Source of the DNA: Tateyamaria sp.
Lineage (GTDB): Bacteria; Pseudomonadota; Alphaproteobacteria; Rhodobacterales; Rhodobacteraceae
Reading direction: 5' to 3'
NCBI GenBank assembly: GCA_018668195.1
Contig: JABITU010000122.1
Span: forward strand, 1 to 37,617
DNA length: 37,617 nt
The notes beneath the pieces are model-generated. The model worked only from the letters and a program-made list of their open reading frames with translations. It did no database searches and had not been told where the DNA came from. The translations under genes were made by a program, and so were the position numbers. Positions 29,109-37,390 of the stretch are shown here, in pieces (positions within the stretch are counted from its first letter, which is position 1; the number at the start of each line of letters is the position of its first letter).

Positions 29109-30686
29109 TCAATCGCCAATGAGGTTATTTACCTGAGCGATGGCGCGCGCTTTGTCTAATGGAACGCCAAGAAATCCAGCCAAAGCCAAAGCGTGTTCGT
29201 TTAGATCATCGGCAAGGCGCATGTGGTTCAAATTTTCGAACCCGGCATCCCGGATACGATCAGATTCAAAGATCATGTCATTGGCCATTGTGAGCAACAG
29301 ATTTTCCAGAGCACTTTCCGAGGTCTGCTCGCTTGCAAGCCCCATGCGCATGGCGTGGCCAATCAAATATTCGCGGCTGAATTCACATTGAATTTCGAGC
29401 ATGCGCGTGACTGAACGGTCGGTCGCAAAGTCCTGAAGCAGTTCAATGGCGCTGGGATCGATACAGATGATCAATTGATCGGTTTCGTAATAGTCAAGCA
29501 GCATACGCATCAATGCTCTGCGATGTCGCGTACGCTTGGTCAGGGTCGTCTGGATGCCGCCAAGGTCGGGCATTGGGGCGTGCTCTTCGTCGAATAGGTA
29601 CTCAATGCAGGGAACATTTGTCATGTGCCGGATGCGTTCCAGCAATCGCTTTCCCACATGCCATTTCTTACAAATAATAATCATCAGCTCGCGATCTCTA
29701 CCCAGCGTGCTTTCGGCCCCCCAGAACCGGGTAGCAAAGCGCCGGCCAACCCGACCCCGGCTCGTCAGAAAGTGAAAAAGGTGGCGGCCCTCGTTTGATA
29801 TCTGAGCAGGCACGTTTTCAGAATTATATAGCAAGCCAAGCCGGCGCTGCAGTTCGTTTGCTTCAGGGCTGATTTTGCGCGAAAAAAGATAATCTTGACC
29901 TACCAACAAATCATAGTGGTCATTGTAGAACATCACCGGTCGCCCATAATCGGTAAACATCAAAAAGGTGAGTGTGCGGCTTCGAATTTCGACCCCGGGG
30001 ATCAGGTGGGTGACGATTGTCTGAAAGAATGTTTCGTCAGGTATCCATGTCGTGCGGAAAAACCGAACCACGTCGGGGCGTACTCGGATAAAATCTATCA
30101 CAGACTCAATGGTTTGGCGGCGCAGACACCACCATTGACTGCCGATCTGCACCTGAATGTCTTGGGGAATTTGGCGCGTTAATCCGAAGCTACGCTGAAG
30201 GTTAAGACTGGCCTCAAACAAGCCTTTCGCAGTGCGCTCGTTAAAAAAGTGTCGATAGATCAGCCGTTCGTCCTTCAGCCCAGTCTTGATCCAGTCACTA
30301 TCAAAAAAATCAAAACATTCGATAAATTCAGCGTCATTGTCATCAAGAAACTGGTGAACGTATTCGGCGGTTTTAATTGCCATACAATCGCCCGACAGCA
30401 AATAAAAATGGGTGGCCCGGGGAAAGGCTTCAAGCGCGGCTTCAACAGCGTAAAGTGTGGCCTGTACCAGGCTCCACTCTCCCCAACCGCATTTAATGCG
30501 TTTGCGCGCAAAGGTTACGTTGGGGTTGTCCTTCAGAGCGTTGCTGATCTGGGAAAAATGAGCAGTATCAGACCGTGCATCAAAATGAATCGAGATGTAA
30601 TCATCCACAGAGGTCAGCAGCTTGGCCTGTTCGATAATAGCGGCGGGATCATCGTGACACAGCAAGATATAGGCTATTTTTGACAT
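29109..30686 (-). CDS. Core-2/I-branching-type beta-1,6-N-acetylglucosaminyltransferase-like protein (GT14, with extra C-terminal domain)
   Basis: A 525-residue protein. Residues 1 to about 280 match the Core-2/I-branching glycosyltransferase pattern: AYILLCHDDP, SIHFDARSD (32-40), CGWGEWSLVQA (66-76), HFYLLSGDCMAIK (93-105), GSQWWCLRR (about 183-191) and IPDETFFQT (about 217-225). Residues about 310-525 form an additional domain that in Rhodobacterales is classed as DUF5928, with no known function, beginning near GRDRELMIIICKKWHVG. No signal peptide, so the donor reaction is probably cytoplasmic; GT14 enzymes in animals are Golgi proteins. The acceptor is unknown. A divergent sulfotransferase gene follows across a 140-base AT-rich spacer, which suggests joint glycan modification. 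The true substrate sugar is inferred only from fold. Confidence 0.87.
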   Translation of the reverse strand: MSKIAYILLCHDDPAAIIEQAKLLTSVDDYISIHFDARSDTAHFSQISNALKDNPNVTFARKRIKCGWGEWSLVQATLYAVEAALEAFPRATHFYLLSGDCMAIKTAEYVHQFLDDNDAEFIECFDFFDSDWIKTGLKDERLIYRHFFNERTAKGLFEASLNLQRSFGLTRQIPQDIQVQIGSQWWCLRRQTIESVIDFIRVRPDVVRFFRTTWIPDETFFQTIVTHLIPGVEIRSRTLTFLMFTDYGRPVMFYNDHYDLLVGQDYLFSRKISPEANELQRRLGLLYNSENVPAQISNEGRHLFHFLTSRGRVGRRFATRFWGAESTLGRDRELMIIICKKWHVGKRLLERIRHMTNVPCIEYLFDEEHAPMPDLGGIQTTLTKRTRHRRALMRMLLDYYETDQLIICIDPSAIELLQDFATDRSVTRMLEIQCEFSREYLIGHAMRMGLASEQTSESALENLLLTMANDMIFESDRIRDAGFENLNHMRLADDLNEHALALAGFLGVPLDKARAIAQVNNLIGD

Positions 30687-30826
30687 CACGAAGCTTCACG
30701 AAACCCTTTACAATTTACTAATGCCATAGATACAGCGGTGTTATTAATGAATATACAAGATTTATTTAATTTTTAACGGTTATTTGCATGAAATAGCAAA
30801 GCGACAACAAATCAGGGGCGTGCGGC

Positions 30827-31645
30827 ATGGGCTTTCCAGGCGTTTGGATGACAGAAAGCGAAAGCGTGGCCTACAGAGTGGTGCCTAAGTGCGCCTGCTC
30901 GACGATTGGTCAGATCATGTATTACTCTGACCATGGCACGTTCTTTGATGGTGACATCCACGATGCCAAGGACGGTATGCATAAATGGGCGATAGAAGAG
31001 AGCCAGCCACTAATCACCGACAATGTGCGGTCGGGTAAATGTTACACCTTCACCTGTGTGCGCAATCCATATACCCGTATCTTGTCGTCCTTTTTCGATA
31101 AGATCTGCGGCATTCAGCGCAATGGAAAACGCTATAGGGGCAACCTCGTGCCGCTGCTCACCCAGAAATATGGGGTTGAGGTCGGCGGAGATGACGGCCG
31201 CGAGGAATTTGATCAAATCAAATCTTTCCGACGCTTTTTGCTCTTTGCCCGAGACACTGTTCAATGGCGTCGCCCAATGGATCCTGACATTCACTGGTCT
31301 GCCACCTCAGGCCACGTAAGCACATTCATTGTTAACGGCGGAAAGTACAATAAAATCATTTGGACCGAAAAGTTCGACGAGGGCATGCAAGAGGTCTTAC
31401 AGGCCATTGAAACACCACATACAGTCAACATAAGTAATGTTCCCCGTTTCAATGAAAGCGAGGGACACGGACCCAAGCGCGCTCATCCCGTCGAAGATTA
31501 TTTCGACGACCTGTCGATGCATATTGTTTATGAAATGTACAAACGCGATTTTAACATTTTCAAATATGACTTCGAGAACCCTAGTAATAAAATGCCCATT
31601 GCAGAGATTGATCTGGACGAGGTGCACAAAAAGCTGGGTTCTTGA
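30827..31645 (+). CDS. Sulfotransferase family protein (carbohydrate sulfotransferase type)
   Basis: A 272-residue PAPS-dependent sulfotransferase of the Sulfotransfer_2 kind, which in animals sulfates glycan hydroxyls. The 5'-phosphosulfate loop is VVPKCACSTIGQIMYY (18-33, Pro20-Lys21) and the 3'-phosphate-binding motif is FTCVRNPYTRILSSFFDK (75-92) with Arg79 and Ser87. The rest has many aromatic and acidic residues and no membrane segment. ATG 30827 follows CAGGGGCG at a 10-nt spacing. It diverges from the glycosyltransferase gene and converges on the GntR regulator. The glycan it would sulfate is unknown; shared spacer and the partner gene suggest a common surface polymer. Confidence 0.87.
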   Translation: MGFPGVWMTESESVAYRVVPKCACSTIGQIMYYSDHGTFFDGDIHDAKDGMHKWAIEESQPLITDNVRSGKCYTFTCVRNPYTRILSSFFDKICGIQRNGKRYRGNLVPLLTQKYGVEVGGDDGREEFDQIKSFRRFLLFARDTVQWRRPMDPDIHWSATSGHVSTFIVNGGKYNKIIWTEKFDEGMQEVLQAIETPHTVNISNVPRFNESEGHGPKRAHPVEDYFDDLSMHIVYEMYKRDFNIFKYDFENPSNKMPIAEIDLDEVHKKLGS

Positions 31646-31661
31646 TGCCAGCTTGTGCGGA

Positions 31662-32381
31662 TCAAGCGTCTCTGGGCTTTAAAATGTCCTTGAGATCACC
31701 AGCAGGCTTTGTGACCTCGCGCAGGTCGAGCGCAGTCAGAATATCCACCAAGTGACTTTTCATCAGCTCTTCGGCATCATTTCCGTGGCGACGGCGGAAT
31801 GCGTCAACAAGCGCATGATGGGCATGCTTATCACATAAAGCACTTTGGCGTTTCCAATAAATCGCAATAATCAAAGATGAACGTGCTACCAGCCGTTCGA
31901 TAAAGCCAGAGATGGTTGTTTGATCTGCAATATATGAAATCTCGATGTGGAAATGTCCGGACAACCGAAGCGCCCTGCCGGTTTCACCAGCATCCATGGC
32001 TACATGTTCGGCCTCGATATGAGTTTCCAAGCGGGCAAGAGCACTGTCGGTCATGCGTTCAGCCGCGGACCGCGCCGTGCGTGGCTCTAGCAGTGCCCGC
32101 GCCTCAAAGACTTCGCGGGCTTCGCGAATGGTGGGCTGCGAGACAAAGGCGCCACGATTGCGCCGCAGCTCGACCAGCTGAAGGTGCGACAACGCCTGAA
32201 GTGCTGTCCGAACAACAGTGCGCGACACCTTGTAAATATCACTCAGCTCATCCTCACCCAACTTGGTGCCGGGCAGCAATTTGTGCTCATGAATAGCCAG
32301 ACTGAGCGATGCCACAAGCTCAGCGCTCGGCCCGCTGAGCGTCGGTTGAACGAAGTCTTGGAAATCTGCTGTGCGACTCAT
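31662..32381 (-). CDS. GntR-family transcriptional regulator, FCD (FadR) subfamily
   Basis: A 239-residue repressor-type regulator. The winged helix is at about 22-80, with KVSRTVVRTALQALSHLQLVELRRNRGAFVS typical of the wing, followed by an FCD effector domain at about 90-220 with REVFEARALLEPRTARSAA, HFHIEISYIA and HAHHALVDAFRRRHG (metal-binding His/Asp/Asn-type pattern). Two ATGs stand side by side (32384 and 32381). AGGAG gives 6 nt spacing to the second. It diverges from the ABC transporter operon and very likely controls it, through the palindrome in the shared spacer (listed separately). The ligand is probably the transported compound or its racemised product, but that is inference. Confidence 0.9.
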   Translation of the reverse strand: MSRTADFQDFVQPTLSGPSAELVASLSLAIHEHKLLPGTKLGEDELSDIYKVSRTVVRTALQALSHLQLVELRRNRGAFVSQPTIREAREVFEARALLEPRTARSAAERMTDSALARLETHIEAEHVAMDAGETGRALRLSGHFHIEISYIADQTTISGFIERLVARSSLIIAIYWKRQSALCDKHAHHALVDAFRRRHGNDAEELMKSHLVDILTALDLREVTKPAGDLKDILKPRDA

Positions 32382-32461
32382 CATCTACTCCTGAGTCCAG
32401 ACATGGGGGCATTGCGAATCTGATGCAAGCAGACGAATCATCGTATCCATTCCGATGCTTG

Positions 32462-32473
32462 ATTGTATACAAT
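32462..32473. promoter_or_regulatory. Perfect 12-bp palindrome, candidate GntR operator
   Basis: ATTGTATACAAT reads the same on both strands. Its core TTGTATACAA fits the T-x-GT-x-AC-x-A style sites used by FCD-type GntR regulators. It lies 81 bases upstream of the regulator start and 145 bases upstream of the transporter ATPase start, so it could serve both. Confidence 0.7.
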
Positions 32474-32617
32474 TTTGTGCGTAACAATTAATCAATTGCC
32501 TCTGGAATTGCCTAACGGACATGCAATCGTGTGCATGCGCAGATCCATAGGCGCAAAAATGATTGGATTAGTTGGTCTCTTTCCGGCTTCTTCTGTGCAA
32601 CTACTCAAGGAATACTC

Positions 32618-33601
32618 ATGGCTGTCACCGGCGACTTAGAATTAAATGCGCTGACAAAACGTTACGGTCAGACCGTCGCTGTTGATGCAATAACACATCA
32701 CTTTGGGGCGGGTGTCTACGCCTGCTTGCTGGGCCCATCAGGCTGCGGCAAATCTTCAACATTGCGCATGATAGCTGGTCACGAGGACGTATCAGACGGC
32801 TCTATCGTCTTGTCTGGCCGCGATATTTCGAATCTGCCACCCGCCAAGCGTGGGACAGCGATGATGTTTCAGAATTATGCACTGTTTCCGCATCTAAGTG
32901 TCCGCGACAACGTTGCGTTCAGTCTGCGCATGGCAGGCAAGAGCAAAGCAGAGCGCGATAAGCGAGCGGACGAAATGCTCGAACTTGTCGAGATGACAGC
33001 GCTTGCGGACCGTAAGCCCGATCAATTGTCAGGTGGTCAACAACAGCGTGTTGCACTGGCGCGTGCTCTTATCACACGACCACAGGTCTTGCTTCTCGAT
33101 GAACCTTTGTCAGCGCTGGATCCATTCTTGCGTATTCGAATGCGTGCGGAGCTCAAGCGGCTGCAACGCGAGCTTGGCATCAGTTTCATTCATGTCACTC
33201 ACGGGCAAGACGAGGCGCTCGCTCTCGCTGATGAAATCATAGTGATGAACGACGCACGGATCGAGCAGGCCGGACCAGCGCGCGACGTGTTCAACACGCC
33301 AAGGACCGCCTTCGTGGCCCGTTTCATGGGCGGGCACAACGTTTTGAAGCTGCCGCAGGGCCATATTGCACTGCGCTCAGACCAGATGAACGTGACGGCT
33401 AAAGACACGGGCAAGATCGACGGCCGTGTAATCGGGATCGAATATCAGGGCACGCATGTGGCCCTAACCGCTGAAGTATCAGGCGGGCAAGAGGTAACAG
33501 CACTTATGACCGACACCACTTTTATTGAAACACCCAAGGATCTTGGCGAGGTTATTGGGCTGAATTGGGAGGACCGGTTCGCACATCCGGTTTCCGAATA
33601 A
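32618..33601 (+). CDS. ABC transporter ATP-binding protein (spermidine/putrescine type)
   Basis: A 327-residue cytoplasmic ATPase of the PotA/FbpC/CysA class. Walker A GPSGCGKSS is at 39-47, the Q-loop phrase MMFQNYALFPHLSV at 82-95, signature LSGGQQQR at 137-144, Walker B and D-loop LLLDEPLSALDP at 158-169, and the switch His in HVTHGQDEALA. Residues about 240-327 form a TOBE domain. ATG 32618 has AAGGA 6 nt upstream; an in-frame GTG at 32531 is unlikely. It opens a five-gene operon for an importer with binding protein, two permeases and a racemase. Polyamine-type importers also carry amino acids, opines and other small cations, so substrate identity is open. Confidence 0.92.
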   Translation: MAVTGDLELNALTKRYGQTVAVDAITHHFGAGVYACLLGPSGCGKSSTLRMIAGHEDVSDGSIVLSGRDISNLPPAKRGTAMMFQNYALFPHLSVRDNVAFSLRMAGKSKAERDKRADEMLELVEMTALADRKPDQLSGGQQQRVALARALITRPQVLLLDEPLSALDPFLRIRMRAELKRLQRELGISFIHVTHGQDEALALADEIIVMNDARIEQAGPARDVFNTPRTAFVARFMGGHNVLKLPQGHIALRSDQMNVTAKDTGKIDGRVIGIEYQGTHVALTAEVSGGQEVTALMTDTTFIETPKDLGEVIGLNWEDRFAHPVSE

Positions 33602-33637
33602 CACAAATCGCTGCTTAACACAGAGAGGACATCTGAC

Positions 33638-34912
33638 ATGACGACCATATCAAAGATCCGCTACAGCCGCCGTGCGCTGCTGAAAACTGGGGGCGCCGCG
33701 CTAGCTGCTTCCACGTTGCCCGCTCCAATGGTCTGGGGACAGGAAACCAAGAATATTACTCTGCGCCAGTTCGGCACCGGCGTGTCAAACCTGAATGAAG
33801 TGGCAACCAAGGTAAAAGAAGACCTGGGTATCACGCTTGAGATGACCGCGCTGGATACCGACAGTGTGACACAACGCGCGGCCACACAGCCAGACAGCTT
33901 TGATATTGCTGACATCGAATATTTTGTGGCCAAAAAGGTCTGGCCCACAGGCAACCTGCAAGCGATGGATGCGAACAAAATTACTAATTACGACAAGATC
34001 GTTGGCACCTTCCGCAGCGGCAAGCTGACACCGGAAAGCACGATTGCGCAGGGTACAGCGCCGCACACAGTGGGCTTTGTAGAAGGCCCTGATGGGACGT
34101 CTTTCGTGGACAACGAAAGCGGATGGATGACGTTGATCCCGACGATCTACAACGCTGATACACTTGGCATTCGCCCAGACCTGATTGACCGCCCAATCGA
34201 AAGCTGGACCGAGTTGCTAAATCCAGAATTCAAGGGCAAAGCATCGATCCTTGATATTTCGTCAATTGGTATCATGGACATGGCAATGGTCTGCGAAGCC
34301 ATGGGCGAGATCCAGTACGGCGACAAAGGAAACATGACTCGCGAAGAGATTGATAAGACATTTGCAATCTTTACCGAAGCCAAGAAGAACGGCCAGTTCC
34401 GTGCCTTCTGGAAAACCTTTGACGAGAGCGTCAACCTGATGGCCAGCGGCGAGGTCGTGATCCAGTCAATGTGGTCGCCTGCCATCACCGCAGTACGGTC
34501 GCGCGGCATCCCATGTGTCTACCAGCCGCTCAAAGAAGGCTATCGCAGCTGGGGTGGTGGTATCGGTCTTTCAGCATCACTGTCTGGCATGGAACTGGAT
34601 GCGGCATATGAGTACATCAACTGGTACCTGTCCGGTTGGGTCGGCGGCTTCCTGATGCGTCAGGGTTACTATTCAGCCGTACCGGAAACCTCCAAGAACT
34701 TCATGTCCGCGAATGAGTGGGGATATTGGTTCGAAGGCAAACAGAGCACGGGCGATATCACATCGCCGTTCGGTGACAAGCTTGCCGGTGCCGGAGAGGT
34801 GCGCGACGGCGGATCCTTCTATGACCGGATGGGCGCAGTTGCATGCTGGAACTCTGTCATGCAGGAAAACCAGTACATGGTCCGAAAGTGGAACGAATTC
34901 ATCGCCGCTTGA
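33638..34912 (+). CDS. ABC transporter substrate-binding protein with Tat signal (polyamine/PotD type)
   Basis: A 424-residue periplasmic binding protein. The N-terminus SRRALLKTGGAALAASTLP is a twin-arginine signal (Arg11-Arg12), so it is exported folded, with cleavage likely near VWGQE. The mature part has the type II binding fold: TLRQFGTGVSN, IADIEYFVAKKVWP, TLIPTIYNADTLG (the hinge and ligand-facing region), ESWTELLNPEFKGKASILD and SGEVVIQSMWSPAITAVRSRG. It resembles PotD/PotF homologues loosely. Start ATG 33638 has GAGAGGA about 8 nt upstream. A strong intercistronic hairpin follows its stop, as expected where a binding protein is needed in excess. Ligand unknown. Confidence 0.92.
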   Translation: MTTISKIRYSRRALLKTGGAALAASTLPAPMVWGQETKNITLRQFGTGVSNLNEVATKVKEDLGITLEMTALDTDSVTQRAATQPDSFDIADIEYFVAKKVWPTGNLQAMDANKITNYDKIVGTFRSGKLTPESTIAQGTAPHTVGFVEGPDGTSFVDNESGWMTLIPTIYNADTLGIRPDLIDRPIESWTELLNPEFKGKASILDISSIGIMDMAMVCEAMGEIQYGDKGNMTREEIDKTFAIFTEAKKNGQFRAFWKTFDESVNLMASGEVVIQSMWSPAITAVRSRGIPCVYQPLKEGYRSWGGGIGLSASLSGMELDAAYEYINWYLSGWVGGFLMRQGYYSAVPETSKNFMSANEWGYWFEGKQSTGDITSPFGDKLAGAGEVRDGGSFYDRMGAVACWNSVMQENQYMVRKWNEFIAA

Positions 34913-34920
34913 TCCAATAA

Positions 34921-34945
34921 GCGCAGGGGCACCTTGCCCCTGCGC
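34921..34945 (+). terminator. Intercistronic hairpin after the binding-protein gene (attenuator or mRNA stabiliser)
   Basis: GCGCAGGGGCA (34921-34931) pairs perfectly with TGCCCCTGCGC (34935-34945) around a 3-base loop. It has no T-run and stands between the binding-protein stop and the permease start, where such hairpins commonly protect the upstream message or thin out downstream transcription. Confidence 0.75.
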
Positions 34946-34968
34946 ACACTCCGCACAGTGGAAACCGA

Positions 34969-35817
34969 ATGAACAAACGCATAACCGCATGGCTGCAAGC
35001 CGCCCCGATAGCGGCTGTATTACTGGCCTTTCTGGTAGCACCGATCATAATGATCGTTATCGTCAGCTTTTGGGGGGCGACCGAATACTCCATCTATCCC
35101 GCGTTCATTTTCGACAATTATGAATTCCTGTTCAGCTCTCCGGTTACTTACACGGTATTTTTCAATACATTCAAATACGCCGCCATAACTTGGGCTTTAA
35201 CATTAGTCATCGGCTTTACCGTTGCATATTTTCTTGCTTTCGAGGTACGCACACTGAAATGGCAAATCGCCCTTTTTCTTTTGTGCACCATACCATTTTG
35301 GACCTCAAACATCATCCGCATGATTTCGTGGATTCCATTCCTTGGCCGTAACGGCCTTGCCAATTCGACGTTGATCTCTTGGGGTGTGATTGACGAGCCG
35401 CTTGAATGGCTGCTTTTTAGCGACTTTAGCGTCATTCTGGCATTCGTGCACCTCTACACTCTGTTCATGGTTGTACCGATCTTCAATTCAATGATGCGGA
35501 TCGACCGGTCATTGATCGAGGCGGCGCGCGACGGCGGCGCCTCTGGCCTGCAAACGCTGCGCCACGTGATCATCCCGCTGTGCAAGCCCGGCATCATGAT
35601 CGGCACAATATTCGTTACTACGCTGGTTATGGGCGATTTCATCACCGTGCGCTTTATGTCCGGCAGTCAGCGCGCCAATGTCGGACGGCTGATCTCCAAT
35701 GACATCAGCCTGCTACAGTACCCCTCTGCCTCGGCAACAGCGGTGGTTTTGCTGATAACAGTTCTGATTGTGATCGGGCTTTTACTTCGACTTGTCGACA
35801 TCCGAAAGGAGCTTTGA
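34969..35817 (+). CDS. ABC transporter permease (PotB type)
   Basis: A 282-residue inner-membrane permease with about six membrane segments, the first at 13-34. The EAA loop that docks on the ATPase is at 181-208: SLIEAARDGGASGLQTLRH, then VIIPLCKPG. The phrase IPFWTSNIIRMISWIPFLGRNGLAN (109-132) is typical of PotB/PotH. It follows the hairpin by 24 bases. Its start ATG 34969 has only a weak ribosome-binding sequence (GTGGA), consistent with lower permease output than the binding protein. Its stop is 1 base from the next ATG. Confidence 0.92.
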   Translation: MNKRITAWLQAAPIAAVLLAFLVAPIIMIVIVSFWGATEYSIYPAFIFDNYEFLFSSPVTYTVFFNTFKYAAITWALTLVIGFTVAYFLAFEVRTLKWQIALFLLCTIPFWTSNIIRMISWIPFLGRNGLANSTLISWGVIDEPLEWLLFSDFSVILAFVHLYTLFMVVPIFNSMMRIDRSLIEAARDGGASGLQTLRHVIIPLCKPGIMIGTIFVTTLVMGDFITVRFMSGSQRANVGRLISNDISLLQYPSASATAVVLLITVLIVIGLLLRLVDIRKEL

Positions 35818-35818
35818 G

Positions 35819-36655
35819 ATGGAAAGACGCAGCCGCAGTTTCTATGCCCTTGCCGCATTTTTCGGTCTGTTCGCTCTGTTCCTTTATGGGCCTATCCTGA
35901 CTATTGGCATCCTTAGCTTCCAAGGGCCACGGGGCGGGCTAACCTTTCCTATGAACGGCGTGTCTCTGCACTGGTTCCGAGATTTGTTTCAGGAACAAGC
36001 CGTAGGCGATATCTGGGGCAGCTTCCGTCGCTCATTCGCACTTGGCCTGATGGTCATGGTCACCACAGTCGTTGTGTCAGTTCTTGGAGGTCTTGCGTTC
36101 CGCAAACGGTTCGAGGGCGCGACGGTTTTGTTTTACCTCGCAATCGCTTCTCTGGTAATCCCTTCTATACTGGTCTCGCTTGGCGTCGGCTTGATCTTTA
36201 ACCAATTGGGACTGCCAGTGCACTGGTCCAGCTCAGGCTTTGGCGGTCAACTGACATGGACATTGCCCTTTGGATTGTTGATCATGTTCGCCGTCTTTAA
36301 CCGCTTTGACAAAAGCTACGAAGAAGCTGCATACGATCAGGGCGCTACATCCTGGCAAGCATTTGCATATGTCGTTCTGCCCATCATCGCGCCATCTTTG
36401 CTAGGTGTCGCTTTGTTCGGCTTTACGCTGAGCTATGATGAATTCGCGCGCACACTATTGATCGCGGGCAGCTATAATACATTGCCGCTCGAGATTTTTG
36501 GGATGACAACGAATGTAACAACACCAGTGATATTTGCGCTCGGCACGCTTACAACGGTTTTTTCATTCTGCATCATCGGCATCTTTTTCCTAGCAGCATG
36601 GCTCATGTCGCGGCGCAAAGACAAAGGCTCTGATGCTGGCAAGGGCATGGTCTGA
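35819..36655 (+). CDS. ABC transporter permease (PotC type)
   Basis: A 278-residue permease, partner of the preceding one. A first membrane segment spans about 8-32 (FYALAAFFGLFALFLYGPIL). The EAA-type loop is at 166-194: SYEEAAYDQGATSWQAFAYV, then VLPIIAP. The DLF-x-x-W, SLVIPSILVSLGVG and FTLSYDEFARTLLI segments fit PotC/PotI. ATG 35819 has AAGGAG at 35806-35811, 7 nt upstream, inside the end of the previous gene; this rules out the earlier in-frame start at 35792. Confidence 0.92.
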   Translation: MERRSRSFYALAAFFGLFALFLYGPILTIGILSFQGPRGGLTFPMNGVSLHWFRDLFQEQAVGDIWGSFRRSFALGLMVMVTTVVVSVLGGLAFRKRFEGATVLFYLAIASLVIPSILVSLGVGLIFNQLGLPVHWSSSGFGGQLTWTLPFGLLIMFAVFNRFDKSYEEAAYDQGATSWQAFAYVVLPIIAPSLLGVALFGFTLSYDEFARTLLIAGSYNTLPLEIFGMTTNVTTPVIFALGTLTTVFSFCIIGIFFLAAWLMSRRKDKGSDAGKGMV

Positions 36656-36658
36656 ACC

Positions 36659-37309
36659 GTGACTGTTATACTTATCAATCCAAATAGCACTGATGCTATG
36701 ACGCAAAGCGCGTTGACGGCTGCCCGAACTGCAGCGCCCCGTGTCCAATTCGAAGGCTGGACATCCGTATCGGCACCAAAGTCGATCGAAGGGCCACAAG
36801 ATGGCGCACGCGCAGTGCCACCGCTGTTGGATCTGGTGCGCAAAGCATCAGATGCAGGGGCCGATGCCATCATCATAGCTTGCTTCGACGATACCGGGCT
36901 GGCCGAAGCGCAAGCAATTGCTGCCTGCCCCGTGATTGGGATTGGACAAGCCAGCTATGTCATCGCGTCCCTGTTAGCCGGCCCAACTGCCGTCATAACC
37001 ACCGTCGAAGCTGCCGTGCCGGTGATCAAGGCCAATATAAAGGCGCAGGGCCAGTCTGCGACGGTTCGGCATGTCGAAGCAGCTGACGTCCCGGTTCTAA
37101 CCCTGACCAATAGTCCAGCGGTTGCACTTGCTAAGTTCTCAGACGCGGCACAAAAGCTGCCCGCTGACACGGTGAACCTAATCTTGGGATGTTCTGGGGC
37201 GGTCTCGATCAAGCGTGATTTACAGGCAGACCTACACTTGAACGTCATCGATGGAGTGACGGCAGCCGCTCGTTTGAGCAGAGTATTCTTGACAGATGAA
37301 AGCGTTTGA
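36659..37309 (+). CDS. Asp/Glu/hydantoin racemase family protein
   Basis: A 216-residue cofactor-independent racemase. The N-terminus VILINPNSTDAMTQSAL is the hydantoin racemase (HyuE) signature. The two catalytic cysteines are Cys75 (IIIACFDDTGL) and Cys178 (LILGCSGAV), spaced as in HyuE. Start is GTG 36659, 3 bases after the permease stop, so it belongs to the transporter operon. Family members racemise 5-substituted hydantoins, allantoin or aspartate/glutamate; some are decarboxylases. Location with an uptake system and FCD regulator suggests it acts on the imported compound, but no hydantoinase or carbamoylase gene lies in the window. Confidence 0.9.
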   Translation: MTVILINPNSTDAMTQSALTAARTAAPRVQFEGWTSVSAPKSIEGPQDGARAVPPLLDLVRKASDAGADAIIIACFDDTGLAEAQAIAACPVIGIGQASYVIASLLAGPTAVITTVEAAVPVIKANIKAQGQSATVRHVEAADVPVLTLTNSPAVALAKFSDAAQKLPADTVNLILGCSGAVSIKRDLQADLHLNVIDGVTAAARLSRVFLTDESV

Positions 37310-37390
37310 CGCGGCGCTTGGCGCTTGGCCTGGCTTGTGTGGTATGCGTGTTAAACCGTTACGTTTTACGAAACTCTTTAAACAATGCAG

